Assembly: GCA_021811275.1 (NCBI GenBank)
Contig: JAJZPI010000016.1
Coordinates: forward strand, 1-37,428
Origin: Deltaproteobacteria bacterium
GTDB lineage: Bacteria; Desulfobacterota; Desulfarculia; Desulfarculales; Desulfarculaceae
Direction: 5' to 3'
Length of the DNA stretch: 37,428 nucleotides
Part shown: positions 1 through 8,221 of the stretch, one piece after another
Layout of the letters: every line of letters begins with the position of its first letter
Position numbering within the stretch: the stretch's first letter is position 1
Notes under the pieces: model-generated
Database searches by the model: none
What the model saw: only the letters and a program-made list of their open reading frames with translations
What the model was told of the DNA's origin: nothing
Program-made: the position numbers and the translations under genes

Positions 1-23
1 GCGCTGAAAAATGTTCTCTGCGC

Positions 24-119
24 GGAGAGGTACCGAAGTCCGGTCGTAACGGGCCCGACTCGAAATCGGGTTAGCGGCTAATCCCCGCTACGTGGGTTCG
101 AATCCCACCCTCTCCGCCA
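24..119 (+). tRNA. tRNA-Ser (anticodon CGA)
   Basis: A complete class II tRNA with a long variable arm. The acceptor stem GGAGAGG (24-30) pairs perfectly with CCTCTCC (109-115), followed by discriminator G and an encoded CCA (117-119). The anticodon stem CCCGA/TCGGG (54-58/66-70) closes loop CTCGAAA, giving anticodon CGA at 61-63, which reads UCG serine codons. The T-arm carries the canonical GGTTCGAATCC. The variable arm after the anticodon stem is long, as expected for tRNA-Ser. A terminator follows about 10 nt later. The promoter lies outside or at the window edge. Confidence 0.97.
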
Positions 120-128
120 TCAATATTT

Positions 129-160
129 AACCCGCTGGTTCGCCAGCGGGTTGTTTTTTT
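129..160 (+). terminator. Intrinsic terminator of the tRNA-Ser gene
   Basis: A perfect 10-bp stem AACCCGCTGG/CCAGCGGGTT with loop TTCG is followed at once by G and seven T, then a second T run. This is a textbook Rho-independent terminator, 10 nt beyond the tRNA CCA end. Confidence 0.93.
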
Positions 161-360
161 GTTTTTTCCTTGGGGTCTGCCCGGCCATCAGCGGCAGATG
201 AGGCATCGGCGCATACCACCGCACCTCGCTGCCGTAACCAACGGGCAATGGTTGCTACAAAAAACAATGACCTTATTTTTATAACAAGAGAATGGTTGCC
301 TTGCATCACCAATGGTGTGAGGAGGCAGTCAGATCTCGCATGAGTGACTAGTTCTTCCAA

Positions 361-388
361 GCGGGGGTTCCCCGCTAAAGGAAGGAGG
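361..388 (+). promoter_or_regulatory. Leader hairpin and strong Shine-Dalgarno of the small secreted protein gene
   Basis: The stem GCGGGG-GTT-CCCCGC (361-375) lies just upstream of a near-perfect Shine-Dalgarno AAGGAGG (382-388), five bases before the ATG at 394. The hairpin could protect the 5' end of the message or modulate access to the ribosome-binding site. That role is inference. The rest of the spacer from 161 to 360 shows no gene. An AT-rich stretch near 260-290 (including TATAAC at 281-286) may hold the promoter, but I could not find a convincing -35/-10 pair. Confidence 0.5.
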
Positions 389-393
389 TATAT

Positions 394-693
394 ATGTATA
401 ATATCAAACAAATGACATATTTGTTGGCCACCGTGGTCACGGCCGGGTTGTTGGTTTTGACCATGGCTGGGCCTGCCCTGGCCAAGGGTGGCCGGGGTGG
501 CGGCAATAGCAACTTCGTGGGTCAGGGCTCTCCGCCCGCTTGGTCCCAGAGCCAGATGGGGCAGGATAGGCAGGGCAAGGGGGCTCAAGACAAGGGTCCG
601 CCGGAATGGGCCCCAGCCTGGGGCGAGCGCCAGAGGACAGGCACCCAGACTGGCCAGACTCCTCCTCCAGGGTTCCAATTACGCGGAAAGTAG
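394..693 (+). CDS. Small secreted Gly/Pro/Gln-rich protein of unknown function
   Basis: This 99-residue protein has a clear Sec signal peptide: MYNIK at the N terminus, a hydrophobic core at about residues 9-25 and an AxA cleavage site in GPALA near residue 30. The mature part of about 69 residues is low complexity and basic. It begins KGGRGGG, is rich in Gly, Pro, Gln and Trp, and contains the repeated short themes SPPAW, GPPEW and TPPPGF. It has no cysteine and no recognisable domain, so it probably lies disordered in the periplasm or outside the cell. The start is secured by AAGGAGG five bases upstream. The gene stands alone between two strong terminators, so it is a monocistronic unit, probably well translated. 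I do not recognise the family. Confidence 0.85.
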   Translation: MYNIKQMTYLLATVVTAGLLVLTMAGPALAKGGRGGGNSNFVGQGSPPAWSQSQMGQDRQGKGAQDKGPPEWAPAWGERQRTGTQTGQTPPPGFQLRGK

Positions 694-717
694 GCTAGGC
701 CCTTTCCAGCTAATTCG

Positions 718-758
718 CCCCGCCGGGATTGACTGCGATCCCGGCGGGGTTGCTTTTT
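718..758 (+). terminator. Intrinsic terminator of the small secreted protein gene
   Basis: A perfect 12-bp stem CCCCGCCGGGAT/ATCCCGGCGGGG (718-729/738-749) with an 8-nt loop is followed by TTGCTTTTT. It lies 25 nt past the stop at 693. The following stretch to 951 contains no gene that I can support. Confidence 0.9.
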
Positions 759-951
759 GCCAGTACCCCGGCTTGCGCCGGCTTGCGGAAGGCAAATCAC
801 CGGCGATCCAGACTCTGCGCCCCCTGGGCAAACTTCCCGTTCTTGGTGCCGGTCGATGGCAGAAACTGCCGGGTTTTTAAGAGCGAGGCGTTACGCTGGG
901 ACAAGATTTCAGGGATTTCCTGATGCTGCGCGGACGAGCGAGGTCCGGGAC

Positions 952-1170
952 TCAGCCGCGGGAGGGCTCGTCCTGCCCGGACGCGTCTTCGCCAGGCTGA
1001 TCTTCGCCGGCTTCCGCCTCCTCGGGGGCGCCGAGATCGTCCGCCTCCGGAGCCTCATCCTCGCGGGCCTGCTGTTTGGCGGCCAGTTTGCGCTGACGCT
1101 TTTCCTCTTGCTTGCGCTTGCGCTCCAGATCCCGCTGGCGTTTTTCGAACTGATAGTTGGTCTTGGCCAA
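952..1170 (-). CDS. Small highly charged protein, Lys/Arg-rich head and acidic tail
   Basis: A 72-residue protein. Residues 1-35 are strongly basic and likely helical (FEKRQRDLERKRKQEEKRQRKLAAK). Residues 36-72 are acidic and disordered-looking (many D/E with P/G). Short cytoplasmic proteins with the MAKxNYxFEKRQRxL opening are known to me only as conserved hypotheticals, so no function is assigned. The start is TTG at 1170, because no in-frame ATG precedes this conserved opening. The upstream AAGG provides a weak ribosome-binding site. It lies 170 nt downstream of the RNA-binding protein gene on the same strand and could be co-transcribed. With its basic head it may also bind nucleic acid, which is inference. 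Confidence 0.7.
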   Translation of the reverse strand: MAKTNYQFEKRQRDLERKRKQEEKRQRKLAAKQQAREDEAPEADDLGAPEEAEAGEDQPGEDASGQDEPSRG

Positions 1171-1340
1171 AACCTTGCCTTTGCCTTGGTTCGGGCGGGA
1201 CCCGAGCCAAGAGAGGCGGGTGGAGTCTCCAGCCCGCCGAAGTGGATGATGAGAGGCAAAACCATCTCATGGTGGCGTGGAGCCGCCCCCTGGACCGGCC
1301 TTCCGCCGCCGAGTGGTGACCTGAACGGGCCTGGCTTGGG

Positions 1341-1700
1341 CTAGTAGCGACCGCCGCCGCCGTAGCCGCCGCGACCGCCGCCGCCGCCGCCGTAGCCGCC
1401 GCGACCGCCGCCGCGTCCACCGCCGCCGCGTCCACCGCCGCCGCCACGGTCCTCGCGCGGCCGGGCCTCATTGACCTTCAGGTTGCGGCCGTCCACGCTT
1501 TTTTCGTTTAGGGCGGCGATGGCATCCTGGGCCTCCTGATCGGAGCCCATCTCGACGAAGCCGAAGCCCTTGGAGCGTCCGGTTTCGCGATCGGTAATGA
1601 CCTGCGCCGAGACCACCGTGCCCTGGCCGGCGAAGAGCTCCCTCAGGTCGTCACTGCTCATGCCATAGCTCAGGTTGCCGACGTATAACTTTGTGCCCAA
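1341..1700 (-). CDS. RRM-domain RNA-binding protein with RGG/Gly-rich tail
   Basis: A 119-residue cytoplasmic protein with one RNA recognition motif at about residues 3-80. RNP2 (LYVGNL, 5-10) and RNP1 (KGFGFVEM, 44-51) are both intact, with the aromatic residues that stack on RNA bases. A tail of about 35 residues made only of Gly, Arg and Tyr (RGG and RGGYGGG repeats) follows. This is the architecture of bacterial glycine-rich RNA-binding proteins, often cold-induced in cyanobacteria and proteobacteria. I place the start at TTG 1700 (MGTKLYVG...), because GGAG lies 8 nt upstream and family members begin there. An ATG at 1766 in the same frame would add 22 atypical residues. The tail makes the DNA at about 1346-1443 a near-perfect CCG-type triplet tract, prone to slippage. 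Confidence 0.93.
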   Translation of the reverse strand: MGTKLYVGNLSYGMSSDDLRELFAGQGTVVSAQVITDRETGRSKGFGFVEMGSDQEAQDAIAALNEKSVDGRNLKVNEARPREDRGGGGGRGGGGRGGGRGGYGGGGGGRGGYGGGGRY

Positions 1701-1792
1701 TGAGAACGCTCCAAGAAGGGTGCTTAAAAAAGTTTCTTGTTCCACCTTAGCAAGGGCGGAGGCCATAGTCTAATGCTTTCGCGCACCGGGTT

Positions 1793-4237
1793 TCAGCCGG
1801 CGCTCCGGTCCAGGGTCCGGCGCACGCTGGCCAGGAGGTCTCCCCGGGACCAGGGCTTGGAGACAAATCCCCACGCGCCGGCGGCCAGGGCCTTTCTGGC
1901 GTCCTCTTCGGCCGCGTATCCGCTGGTGATAAGCACTTGAGCCTGGGGCAGGCTGGCCAGGATGCGGCGCAGGCACTCCAGCCCCCCCATGCCGGGCATG
2001 CCCAGGTCCAGGAGGATCAGGTCTATGGGGCCGGGATGGGTTTGGAGCACCTCCAGGGCCTCCTCTCCCCGCCGGGCCTTGATGACCCTATAGCCCTCGG
2101 AGGTCAGGGCCCGGCTGGCGACCTCCAACAGGGGCTCCTCGTCATCGACCACCAGGAGGGTCTCCCGGCCGCCCGCGACCCGGCCCGATCCCTCGCCGTC
2201 CTGTCGGGGCTGGCCGGCCTCCGCCTCGCCCCAGACCGGCAGGTAGAGGCTCATCGTGGTGCCCATGCCTGGTCGGCTGTGGCAGTGGATATGGCCGCCA
2301 TGGGCCTTGACGATGCCGAATACGGTGGAGAGCCCCAGGCCGGTGCCCTTGCCCACCTCCTTGGTGGTGAAGAACGGCTCGAAAATGTGTTCAAGGGTGG
2401 CCGTATTCATGCCCTGGCCGGTGTCGGAGACCTTAAGTAGGACATAGGGGCCGGGCTTGACTTCCAGGTGGCTTTGGCAGAATTCCTCGTCGAGATCCAA
2501 GCGCGCGGTCGAGATGGCGAGGCGTCCGCCCGCGGGCATGGCGTCGGCGGAGTTGCGGGCCAGATTCATGACGATCTGGCCGATCTGGTCCTGGTCGGCC
2601 AGGATCAAGCCCGGGCTCACCTGCAGGTTGGTCCGAATCTCTATCATGCGAGGGATGGTCCGCTCCAGCAGGGGCAGCACCCTGGACAGGGCCTGGTTCA
2701 AGTCCAGAGGACGCAGGCTGGCGTCCATCTTGCGGCTGAAGGTCAATATCTGCCGAACCAAGTTGCGGGCCCGCTCGGCGGCGGCGATGATCTGGTCCAG
2801 TTCATCGGAGTTGTTCTCGCCGGTCTGGGCCATGTCCTTGGCCAGCTCGGCGAATCCCAGCACCGCCCCCAGGATGTTGTTGAAGTCGTGGGCGATGCCC
2901 CCGGCCAGAGTGCCGATGGCCTCCATTTTCTGGGATTGGCGCAGCTGGGCCTCCAGACGGCGGTGCTCGGTGATGTCCTGGAAGACGCAGTGGCTGCGCG
3001 CCATTTGGCCTTTCTGGTCGTAGGCGATGGCGCCGTTGAAGGAGACCAGCAGGGAGGAGCCGTCCTTGCGGCGCATTTTGAATTCCACCCCGCTGATGCT
3101 GCCGGCCTCCTTGAAGGAGGGGAAGTTCTTCTCGAAGTGGGGGATGAAGTCTTCCTCTAAAAAGGAGCCGAACCAGCGCCCCAGCACCTCCTCCCTGTCG
3201 TAGCCCAGGGTCTTGAGCCAGGCCTGGTTGGCTTCCAGAAGAAGCCCCTCAGGGTCCAGGGACTGGTAGGCGATGGGGGCGTTCTCGTAGAGCTGGTGGA
3301 AGCGCTCCTCGCTGGCGCGCAGGGCTTCCATGGCCTGGCGGTATTCGGTGATGTCGCGGGAGACGGCCAGCAGGCGCTCGGGACGGCCGTCCGGCCCCGG
3401 TATGGCCGAGACGCTCACGTCCCACCAGCGCGGCTGGCCATCGACGGTGGGGCAGAAGCCCTGGAAGCGTCCCTGGCCGCCCTCGCGCGCCAGCCGCAGG
3501 GCCTCCAGGGCCCGGGGCTCGTCGGAGCCCTGCCAGAGCTTCTCGTAAGCCATGCCCAGGTAGGGAGAAAGGTCGCAGATTCCCAGCGTTCCCGTCCCGC
3601 CGGGGCTCATGTAGCGCAGGCGGCCCTCCATATCCAGGATCTTGATGCAGTCGTCGCTGTTGTCGATGATGCTTCTGGCGAACTCCCGGCTGGCCAGGAG
3701 TTCCCTTTCCATTTCCTTGCGCGCGGTGATGTCCAGGGCGATGGACAGCAGCCGTTGCGCTCCCTCGACCTCGATCAGTTCGCCGTGGTAGAGACAGGTG
3801 ATCCGCCGCCCGTCGCCGGTGGTGAGGTCCAGCTCCATGCCATCCACCCGGCCCTTGGTCTTGAGCTCGGCGATGATTTTGCGGCGGTCGGCTGGGTGCA
3901 GCCAACCCAATTGAGTAGAAGTGCGGCCCAGGACCTCCGGGCGGGTGAAACCGGAAACTTCCAGAAAGCGGCGGTTGGCGTCCAAGCAGGTCCCATCCTC
4001 CACGGAACTTATGGTCATGAGGATTGGAGCGTGCTCGAACGCCGCGGCGAATATGGCCTCGCGGGCCCCAGCTCTCGGGCTGGGCGGGTGGCTCCCGGTG
4101 GCTCCGCCCATGATATCCCGCACGGCGGCCGGAGCCGCGGCGGGGTCCGCAGAGCCGGCGCGCAGAGCGTCCGTTTCCTGGCGCAGGCGCGCAAGCTCGG
4201 CGCGCAGTCGCTGTATTTCCAGTTCCTGGGAGGTCAT
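1793..4237 (-). CDS. Cytoplasmic hybrid histidine kinase: PAS-PAS-PAS-HisKA-HATPase-REC
   Basis: An 814-residue soluble sensor kinase without membrane segments. It has an N-terminal coiled coil (about 1-27), three PAS domains (about 60-180, 185-305 and 310-425), each opening with an FEHAP/LYENAP-type motif, then HisKA with the phospho-acceptor His near residue 450 in GGIAHDFNN. HATPase_c carries N-box NLARNSADAM, G1 DTGQGM and G2 GKGTGLGL. A C-terminal receiver has DDEE and phospho-Asp near 744 (LLLDLGMPGMGG), and KP follows. It autophosphorylates and passes phosphate to its own receiver. No output gene is adjacent. The start is ATG 4237. The frame stays open to 4558, but the extra 107 residues are low-complexity Pro/Arg and not family-like. 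Its kinase core is nearly identical to that of the hybrid kinase at 10456-13545, so the two are paralogues. Confidence 0.92.
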   Translation of the reverse strand: MTSQELEIQRLRAELARLRQETDALRAGSADPAAAPAAVRDIMGGATGSHPPSPRAGAREAIFAAAFEHAPILMTISSVEDGTCLDANRRFLEVSGFTRPEVLGRTSTQLGWLHPADRRKIIAELKTKGRVDGMELDLTTGDGRRITCLYHGELIEVEGAQRLLSIALDITARKEMERELLASREFARSIIDNSDDCIKILDMEGRLRYMSPGGTGTLGICDLSPYLGMAYEKLWQGSDEPRALEALRLAREGGQGRFQGFCPTVDGQPRWWDVSVSAIPGPDGRPERLLAVSRDITEYRQAMEALRASEERFHQLYENAPIAYQSLDPEGLLLEANQAWLKTLGYDREEVLGRWFGSFLEEDFIPHFEKNFPSFKEAGSISGVEFKMRRKDGSSLLVSFNGAIAYDQKGQMARSHCVFQDITEHRRLEAQLRQSQKMEAIGTLAGGIAHDFNNILGAVLGFAELAKDMAQTGENNSDELDQIIAAAERARNLVRQILTFSRKMDASLRPLDLNQALSRVLPLLERTIPRMIEIRTNLQVSPGLILADQDQIGQIVMNLARNSADAMPAGGRLAISTARLDLDEEFCQSHLEVKPGPYVLLKVSDTGQGMNTATLEHIFEPFFTTKEVGKGTGLGLSTVFGIVKAHGGHIHCHSRPGMGTTMSLYLPVWGEAEAGQPRQDGEGSGRVAGGRETLLVVDDEEPLLEVASRALTSEGYRVIKARRGEEALEVLQTHPGPIDLILLDLGMPGMGGLECLRRILASLPQAQVLITSGYAAEEDARKALAAGAWGFVSKPWSRGDLLASVRRTLDRSAG

Positions 4238-4395
4238 GTCTACCGTTATCCAGTCACGGGGTGGGGATCGCCCAGGGCGGGAACTGGCCTCGTCAGCCCG
4301 GCAGATGGCTGAGCGTGGGGGGAGAGGTCCATGGTCCGCAGGGGCGCAAAAACTTCTCCGAATATGATCACAGAATGCGGGGGAGATTGGCAAGA

Positions 4396-4423
4396 GCGGG
4401 TTTCCCCATGCGGGTTTCCCCAT
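4396..4423. repeat. Two tandem copies of a 14-bp repeat in an intergenic gap
   Basis: GCGGGTTTCCCCAT occurs twice head to tail (4396-4409 and 4410-4423), in the 232-nt gap between the universal stress protein gene and the hybrid kinase gene. The rest of the gap is G/C-rich and has no clear terminator or promoter. The duplication may be simple replication slippage. Confidence 0.6.
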
Positions 4424-4469
4424 GGCGGGCGGGGCCCGGGGGGGCCTGCGGGGTCGGCGCGCGCCCTGG

Positions 4470-4910
4470 TCAGCGCACCACCAGGACCTTGACGCCGGTC
4501 CGGGCCTGCAACTCCTCGGCGAAGTCAGCCACCCGGCCACCAAGGAGGTGCTTTTCAACGAAGGTGCGCCCCTCGTCGCCGATAACCAGAAGGTCCGCCT
4601 TCTCCTCCTCGAGCACGGCCAGGATCACCTCCAGCACCTTGCCCGTACGCAGGACCTTGGCCGGGTTCACGCCCAAGGCTTGAGCCGCCCTCCCGGCGTC
4701 GTCGAGGATCTGCCGGCCCAGGTTGGCGAGGGCCTGCTCGGCATACTCCGTGCGGAGTTCGACCGTCAGCCCGCTCATGAAGCTGGAGTCGACCGCATAG
4801 ACGTAGACCAGCCGGGCCTGGTGGTCGCGGGCCATTTCGGCGGCGGTCAAGGCGGCCTTTTCGGATCCGGGCGATCCGGTAACGCCGCAGACGACGGTCT
4901 TGTATCCCAT
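4470..4910 (-). CDS. Universal stress protein (UspA family)
   Basis: A 146-residue single Usp domain: KTVVCGVTGSPGSEKA at the N terminus (beta1 and loop), a central helix pair, and C-terminal DLLVIGDEGRTFVEKHLLGGRVADF. The nucleotide-binding signature G-x2-G-x9-G-S/T is present as G111..G114..G124, but the last position is Gly instead of Ser/Thr, so ATP binding may be altered. The start is ATG 4910 with AAGGAG 8 nt upstream. It lies 50 nt downstream of the transporter gene, probably in the same transcript. Usp proteins often sit beside or are fused to ion transporters as cytoplasmic regulators, and this one may regulate its upstream neighbour. That pairing is inference from position. Confidence 0.92.
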   Translation of the reverse strand: MGYKTVVCGVTGSPGSEKAALTAAEMARDHQARLVYVYAVDSSFMSGLTVELRTEYAEQALANLGRQILDDAGRAAQALGVNPAKVLRTGKVLEVILAVLEEEKADLLVIGDEGRTFVEKHLLGGRVADFAEELQARTGVKVLVVR

Positions 4911-4960
4911 GTGTTGGATCTCCTTCGCTTGCAGTGGCTGGCGCGTACTTGGTCGGCGGC

Positions 4961-6712
4961 CTATATCTCCACCACCAGCAGCCAGGCCATGGCCAGGAAG
5001 ATGGTGATGACCATGGGTATGAAGGCGACCTTCATGTAGCCCACGAAAGAGATGGGATGGCCCGCCCGCTCGGCCATGCCGGCGGTGACCACGTTGGCGC
5101 TTGCCCCGATCAGGGTGCCGTTGCCGCCCAGGCAGGCCCCCAGGGCCAGGGACCACCACAGCACGCCCTCCTGGGCGCCGGGGATGACCTGGGTGAGGTA
5201 GGCCACGATGGGCAGCATGGTGGCGGTGAAGGGGATGTTGTCGATGAAGGCGGAGGCGATGGCGCTGACCCATAGGACCATGATTATGGCCACCACCAGC
5301 GAGCCCTGGGAGACGTTCTTGACCCAGTCCGCGATGACCTGGATCAGGCCCGTCTCCTCGGCCCCGGCCACCACCACGAACAGGAACATGAAGAAGATCA
5401 AGGTGGGCCACTCTATCTCGTGTTCGAGCATCTCCACGATGTTGACCCTGCTCACCACCAAAAGCACCGAGGCGCCGATGAGGGCCGCCACCGAAGGCTC
5501 CATGTGCAGGGCGCCATGGATCACGAACAGGAAGATGGTGATGCCCAGGAGGGTCAGGCTTTGGGCCAGTAGTTTGCCGTCGGTGATCTTATATTCTTCG
5601 CGCAGCCGCTCGATCATGGCCTTGATGTCGTCCACCCTGGCCTTGGCGTAGTCCTTGCGGTACCACCAGATCATGTAGAACAGGGTGACGACCAGGCAGA
5701 TCGCGCAGATCAAGGTCAGGTTGGAGGCGAAGTCCATGAAGGAGAGCTTGGCGTAGGAGCCGATCATGATGTTGGGCGGGTCGCCGATCAGGGTGGCGGT
5801 GCCGCCCACGTTGCTGGCGAAGACCTCGGGCATGAGCAGGGCCAGGGGGTTGACCTTGATGGTGCGGGCGATCTCCAGGGTGACCGGGATGATCAAGAGC
5901 ATGGTGGTGACGTTGTCCAGGAAGGCGCTGGACACGGCGGTGATGACCATGAGAATGCAGGACAGGGCGATGACGTTGCCCCGCGCGGTCTGGTAGGCCT
6001 TGAAGGCCATCCACTGGAACACCCCGGTCTTCTTCATCACGCCCACGATCATCATCATGGCCATGAGCAGGAAGATGACGTTCATGTCGATAGCCGCGAT
6101 GGCGTCCTCGTAGCTCAATATGAAGTAGTCGGTGCTGAAGGTGCCGGCGGTGTAGGAGATGAGCAGGATAACCGCCCCTCCCAGGAGGGCTGCCAGGGTG
6201 CGGTGCATCACCTCCAAGGCGATCAGGGCGTAGATGAGCAGCAGGATGGCCGCGGCGATCCAGAAGGCCGCGTTGATCGCCCGCGTCAAGGTCACGTTTT
6301 GGTGCGCCAGGTAGCAGAACTCGCCCTTGGCGTCCACGCCGGCCTCGACCACCCGGGGCAGCGGTATGCGCCCGGATTCATGGAAGGCGGGCTTGCTGAC
6401 CAGCACCTCCACCTTGGCCCGGTTCAGGGAGCCGGCCGGCAACCGCAGCTCGACGGCGTACTTGCCCTCCTTGGAGGTCGTGACCTCGTGGCCCGGGTCG
6501 ATCCTCTCGCCGTCCACGAAGAACTCGACTCGGGCCTCCTTGACCCCCTTGCCCTGGGAATTGACCACCATGCCGGAGAGGGCAAGGCAGTCGGGTTTGA
6601 CCTGGGGGGCCGGGACGGCCTGGGCGGCCATACCGGCGGGGACGGGCGGGAAGGCCAAGATGATAAGGGCCAGGGCGAGGATCAGGAGCAGGGCGCGCGT
6701 TTTGCCAGGCAT
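4961..6712 (-). CDS. SLC13/ArsB-NhaD superfamily membrane transporter with N-terminal extracytoplasmic domain
   Basis: 583 residues. A signal peptide or first helix (about 7-28) is followed by a soluble carboxypeptidase-regulatory/transthyretin-like beta domain (about 45-110: LSGMVVNSQGKGVKEARVEFFVDGERI). A polytopic domain of about 11-12 helices starts near residue 145. Two inverted half-repeats carry the hairpin signatures SAFLDNVTTMLL and SAFIDNIPFTATML, with SNVGGTATLIGDPPNIMIGS in the first half and GNGTLIGASANVV in the second. These are hallmarks of the ion-transporter superfamily that includes NhaD Na+/H+ antiporters, ArsB and SLC13 dicarboxylate carriers. The substrate cannot be told from sequence; the GDPPN signature is shared with NhaD-like members. 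It is encoded 27 nt after dctM and 50 nt before the universal stress protein gene, so the three likely form one operon. Confidence 0.88.
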   Translation of the reverse strand: MPGKTRALLLILALALIILAFPPVPAGMAAQAVPAPQVKPDCLALSGMVVNSQGKGVKEARVEFFVDGERIDPGHEVTTSKEGKYAVELRLPAGSLNRAKVEVLVSKPAFHESGRIPLPRVVEAGVDAKGEFCYLAHQNVTLTRAINAAFWIAAAILLLIYALIALEVMHRTLAALLGGAVILLISYTAGTFSTDYFILSYEDAIAAIDMNVIFLLMAMMMIVGVMKKTGVFQWMAFKAYQTARGNVIALSCILMVITAVSSAFLDNVTTMLLIIPVTLEIARTIKVNPLALLMPEVFASNVGGTATLIGDPPNIMIGSYAKLSFMDFASNLTLICAICLVVTLFYMIWWYRKDYAKARVDDIKAMIERLREEYKITDGKLLAQSLTLLGITIFLFVIHGALHMEPSVAALIGASVLLVVSRVNIVEMLEHEIEWPTLIFFMFLFVVVAGAEETGLIQVIADWVKNVSQGSLVVAIIMVLWVSAIASAFIDNIPFTATMLPIVAYLTQVIPGAQEGVLWWSLALGACLGGNGTLIGASANVVTAGMAERAGHPISFVGYMKVAFIPMVITIFLAMAWLLVVEI

Positions 6713-6739
6713 CGCTCGGTCCGTTTCTGGGGATGAGGG

Positions 6740-8038
6740 TCAGTTCACGTTCCAGCCCATGGTCCGGGGCAGCCAGAGCACTGCTTCCGGCCAATAGGTC
6801 ATGAGCATCAAGACGCCGATCTGGATCAGGACGAAGGGCACCACCGCACGCGAAACGTATATCAGGTCCCGGTTGCGCATCGCCCCGGAGATGTAGAGGC
6901 TCACCCCCAGGGGCGGCGTGGTGTAGCCGATGGCCAGGTTGATGGTCATCAGCAGGCCGAAGTGCACCACGTTGATGCCGTATTGCTCCAGCATGGGCAG
7001 GAAGATCGGCGTCAGGATGAGAGTGGCGCTGATAATGTCCATGAACATGCCGATGATCAGCAGCCAGATGTTGATCACCAGCAGGAACAGGTAGGGAGAG
7101 TTTATGGAGCCTACGATGATCTCGCTGAGCTTGGTGGGGATGTTTTCGATGGTGAGGTACTTGCCGAAACAGGTGGCCCCGGCCACGATGATGAGCAGGC
7201 TGGCGCTGGTGACCGCCGAGTTGACCATGATCTTCTTGAGCTGGCTGAATTTGGTGGTCTTGTGGATGAACAGCTCCACGACCAGGGCGTAGACCGAGGC
7301 CACCACCGCCGCCTCGTTGGCGGTGAAGGCGCCGGAGAAGATGCCGCCGAAGATGACCACCGGCAGCATGAGCGACCAGAAGCCTTCCTTGTAGGCGGCC
7401 ACTAACTCCTTGAGGTTTGGGAAGGGGGACCGCTGGAAGCCGGGATTGCGTTTGGCCCAGACGAAGCAGTAGGCGCACATGCCGGTCATTATCAGGATGC
7501 CGGGCACGAAGCCGGTGAGGAATAGCCCTTCCAGGGAGCAGGCGCTGACCATGGAGTAGAGGATCATGGAGATGGAGGGCGGAATGATGACGCCCAGGTT
7601 GGGGGCGGTGGTCATGACGCCGACGGTGAAGTCTTCCTCATAATGGTTGTCGATCAAGGCCGGAATCATGAAGCCGCCGATGGCCACCACCGTGGCCACG
7701 GTGGAGCCGCTGATGGCCCCGAACATGCCGCAGGCCAAAACCCCGGCCATGGCCAGGCCGCCGGGCAGCCAGCCCACGGTGACGTTGGCCACCCGAATGA
7801 GCTTGTTTACAATGGAGCCGGCGGTCATGAGATTGCCGCAGAGGATGAAGAACAGCACCACGATCAGGGCGAAGTTATCCATGGAGCGGAACAGGGTGTT
7901 GGCCAAGAATATCAACGGAATATCTGTAAAGACGGCGAAGCCGACAAACGCCGTTAGAAACAGGCACAGAAAGACCGGGATGGTTGCGGCCATGCCACCC
8001 AGCAAAACCAGAAAAATGACTATGTAGCTAAGCTCCAT
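6740..8038 (-). CDS. dctM: TRAP transporter large permease, DctM family
   Basis: 432 residues, the usual DctM length, nearly all hydrophobic, with about 12 helices. Family signatures are present: the FAAGM-type segment here as GVLACGMFGAISGSTVATVVAIGGFMIPAL, then APNLGVIIPPSISMILYSM, and GVLMLMTYWPEAVLWLPRTMG at the C terminus. DctM is the substrate-translocating subunit of tripartite ATP-independent transporters, taking up organic acids with the Na+ gradient. The start at 8038 has GGGGGAGG 8 nt upstream. Neither the small membrane subunit DctQ nor the periplasmic binding protein DctP is encoded next to it. Upstream there are only 183 nt of plain spacer and repeat element A1. It must either use partners encoded elsewhere or have lost them. 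Confidence 0.95.
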   Translation of the reverse strand: MELSYIVIFLVLLGGMAATIPVFLCLFLTAFVGFAVFTDIPLIFLANTLFRSMDNFALIVVLFFILCGNLMTAGSIVNKLIRVANVTVGWLPGGLAMAGVLACGMFGAISGSTVATVVAIGGFMIPALIDNHYEEDFTVGVMTTAPNLGVIIPPSISMILYSMVSACSLEGLFLTGFVPGILIMTGMCAYCFVWAKRNPGFQRSPFPNLKELVAAYKEGFWSLMLPVVIFGGIFSGAFTANEAAVVASVYALVVELFIHKTTKFSQLKKIMVNSAVTSASLLIIVAGATCFGKYLTIENIPTKLSEIIVGSINSPYLFLLVINIWLLIIGMFMDIISATLILTPIFLPMLEQYGINVVHFGLLMTINLAIGYTTPPLGVSLYISGAMRNRDLIYVSRAVVPFVLIQIGVLMLMTYWPEAVLWLPRTMGWNVN

Positions 8039-8221
8039 GCAATGGGCCTCCCCCGGTGCGTGCCGGCAGGGTTAAGGCAAGACGGCTCATTATCCTTGCT
8101 AGCAAAAACAGGGAAGGCTCCGCCATCGGGCAGGGGCGGTTTTGCCGGTTGGCGCTGGCTAAAATGCGCCTGGGCCCTTGGCGCGGTGGGCTCTAAGGGA
8201 ATGGCGTGGGTGGGCGCAGGC
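8039..8221. other. Spacer upstream of dctM without recognisable gene
   Basis: 183 nt between the dctM start and the left end of repeat element A1. Apart from the dctM ribosome-binding site next to 8038, I see no coding sequence and no confident promoter. A dctQ gene, which would normally stand here, is absent. Confidence 0.6.

Noticed and set aside
1346-1443. CCG-type tandem repeat that could suggest a microsatellite or CRISPR-like array
   Set aside because: It is the coding sequence of the Gly/Arg/Tyr tail of the RRM protein; no spacer-repeat structure is present.
4238-4558. N-terminal extension of the first hybrid kinase (107 codons)
   Set aside because: Low-complexity Pro/Arg/Ser composition including a 14-bp tandem repeat; the coiled-coil start at ATG 4237 fits better.
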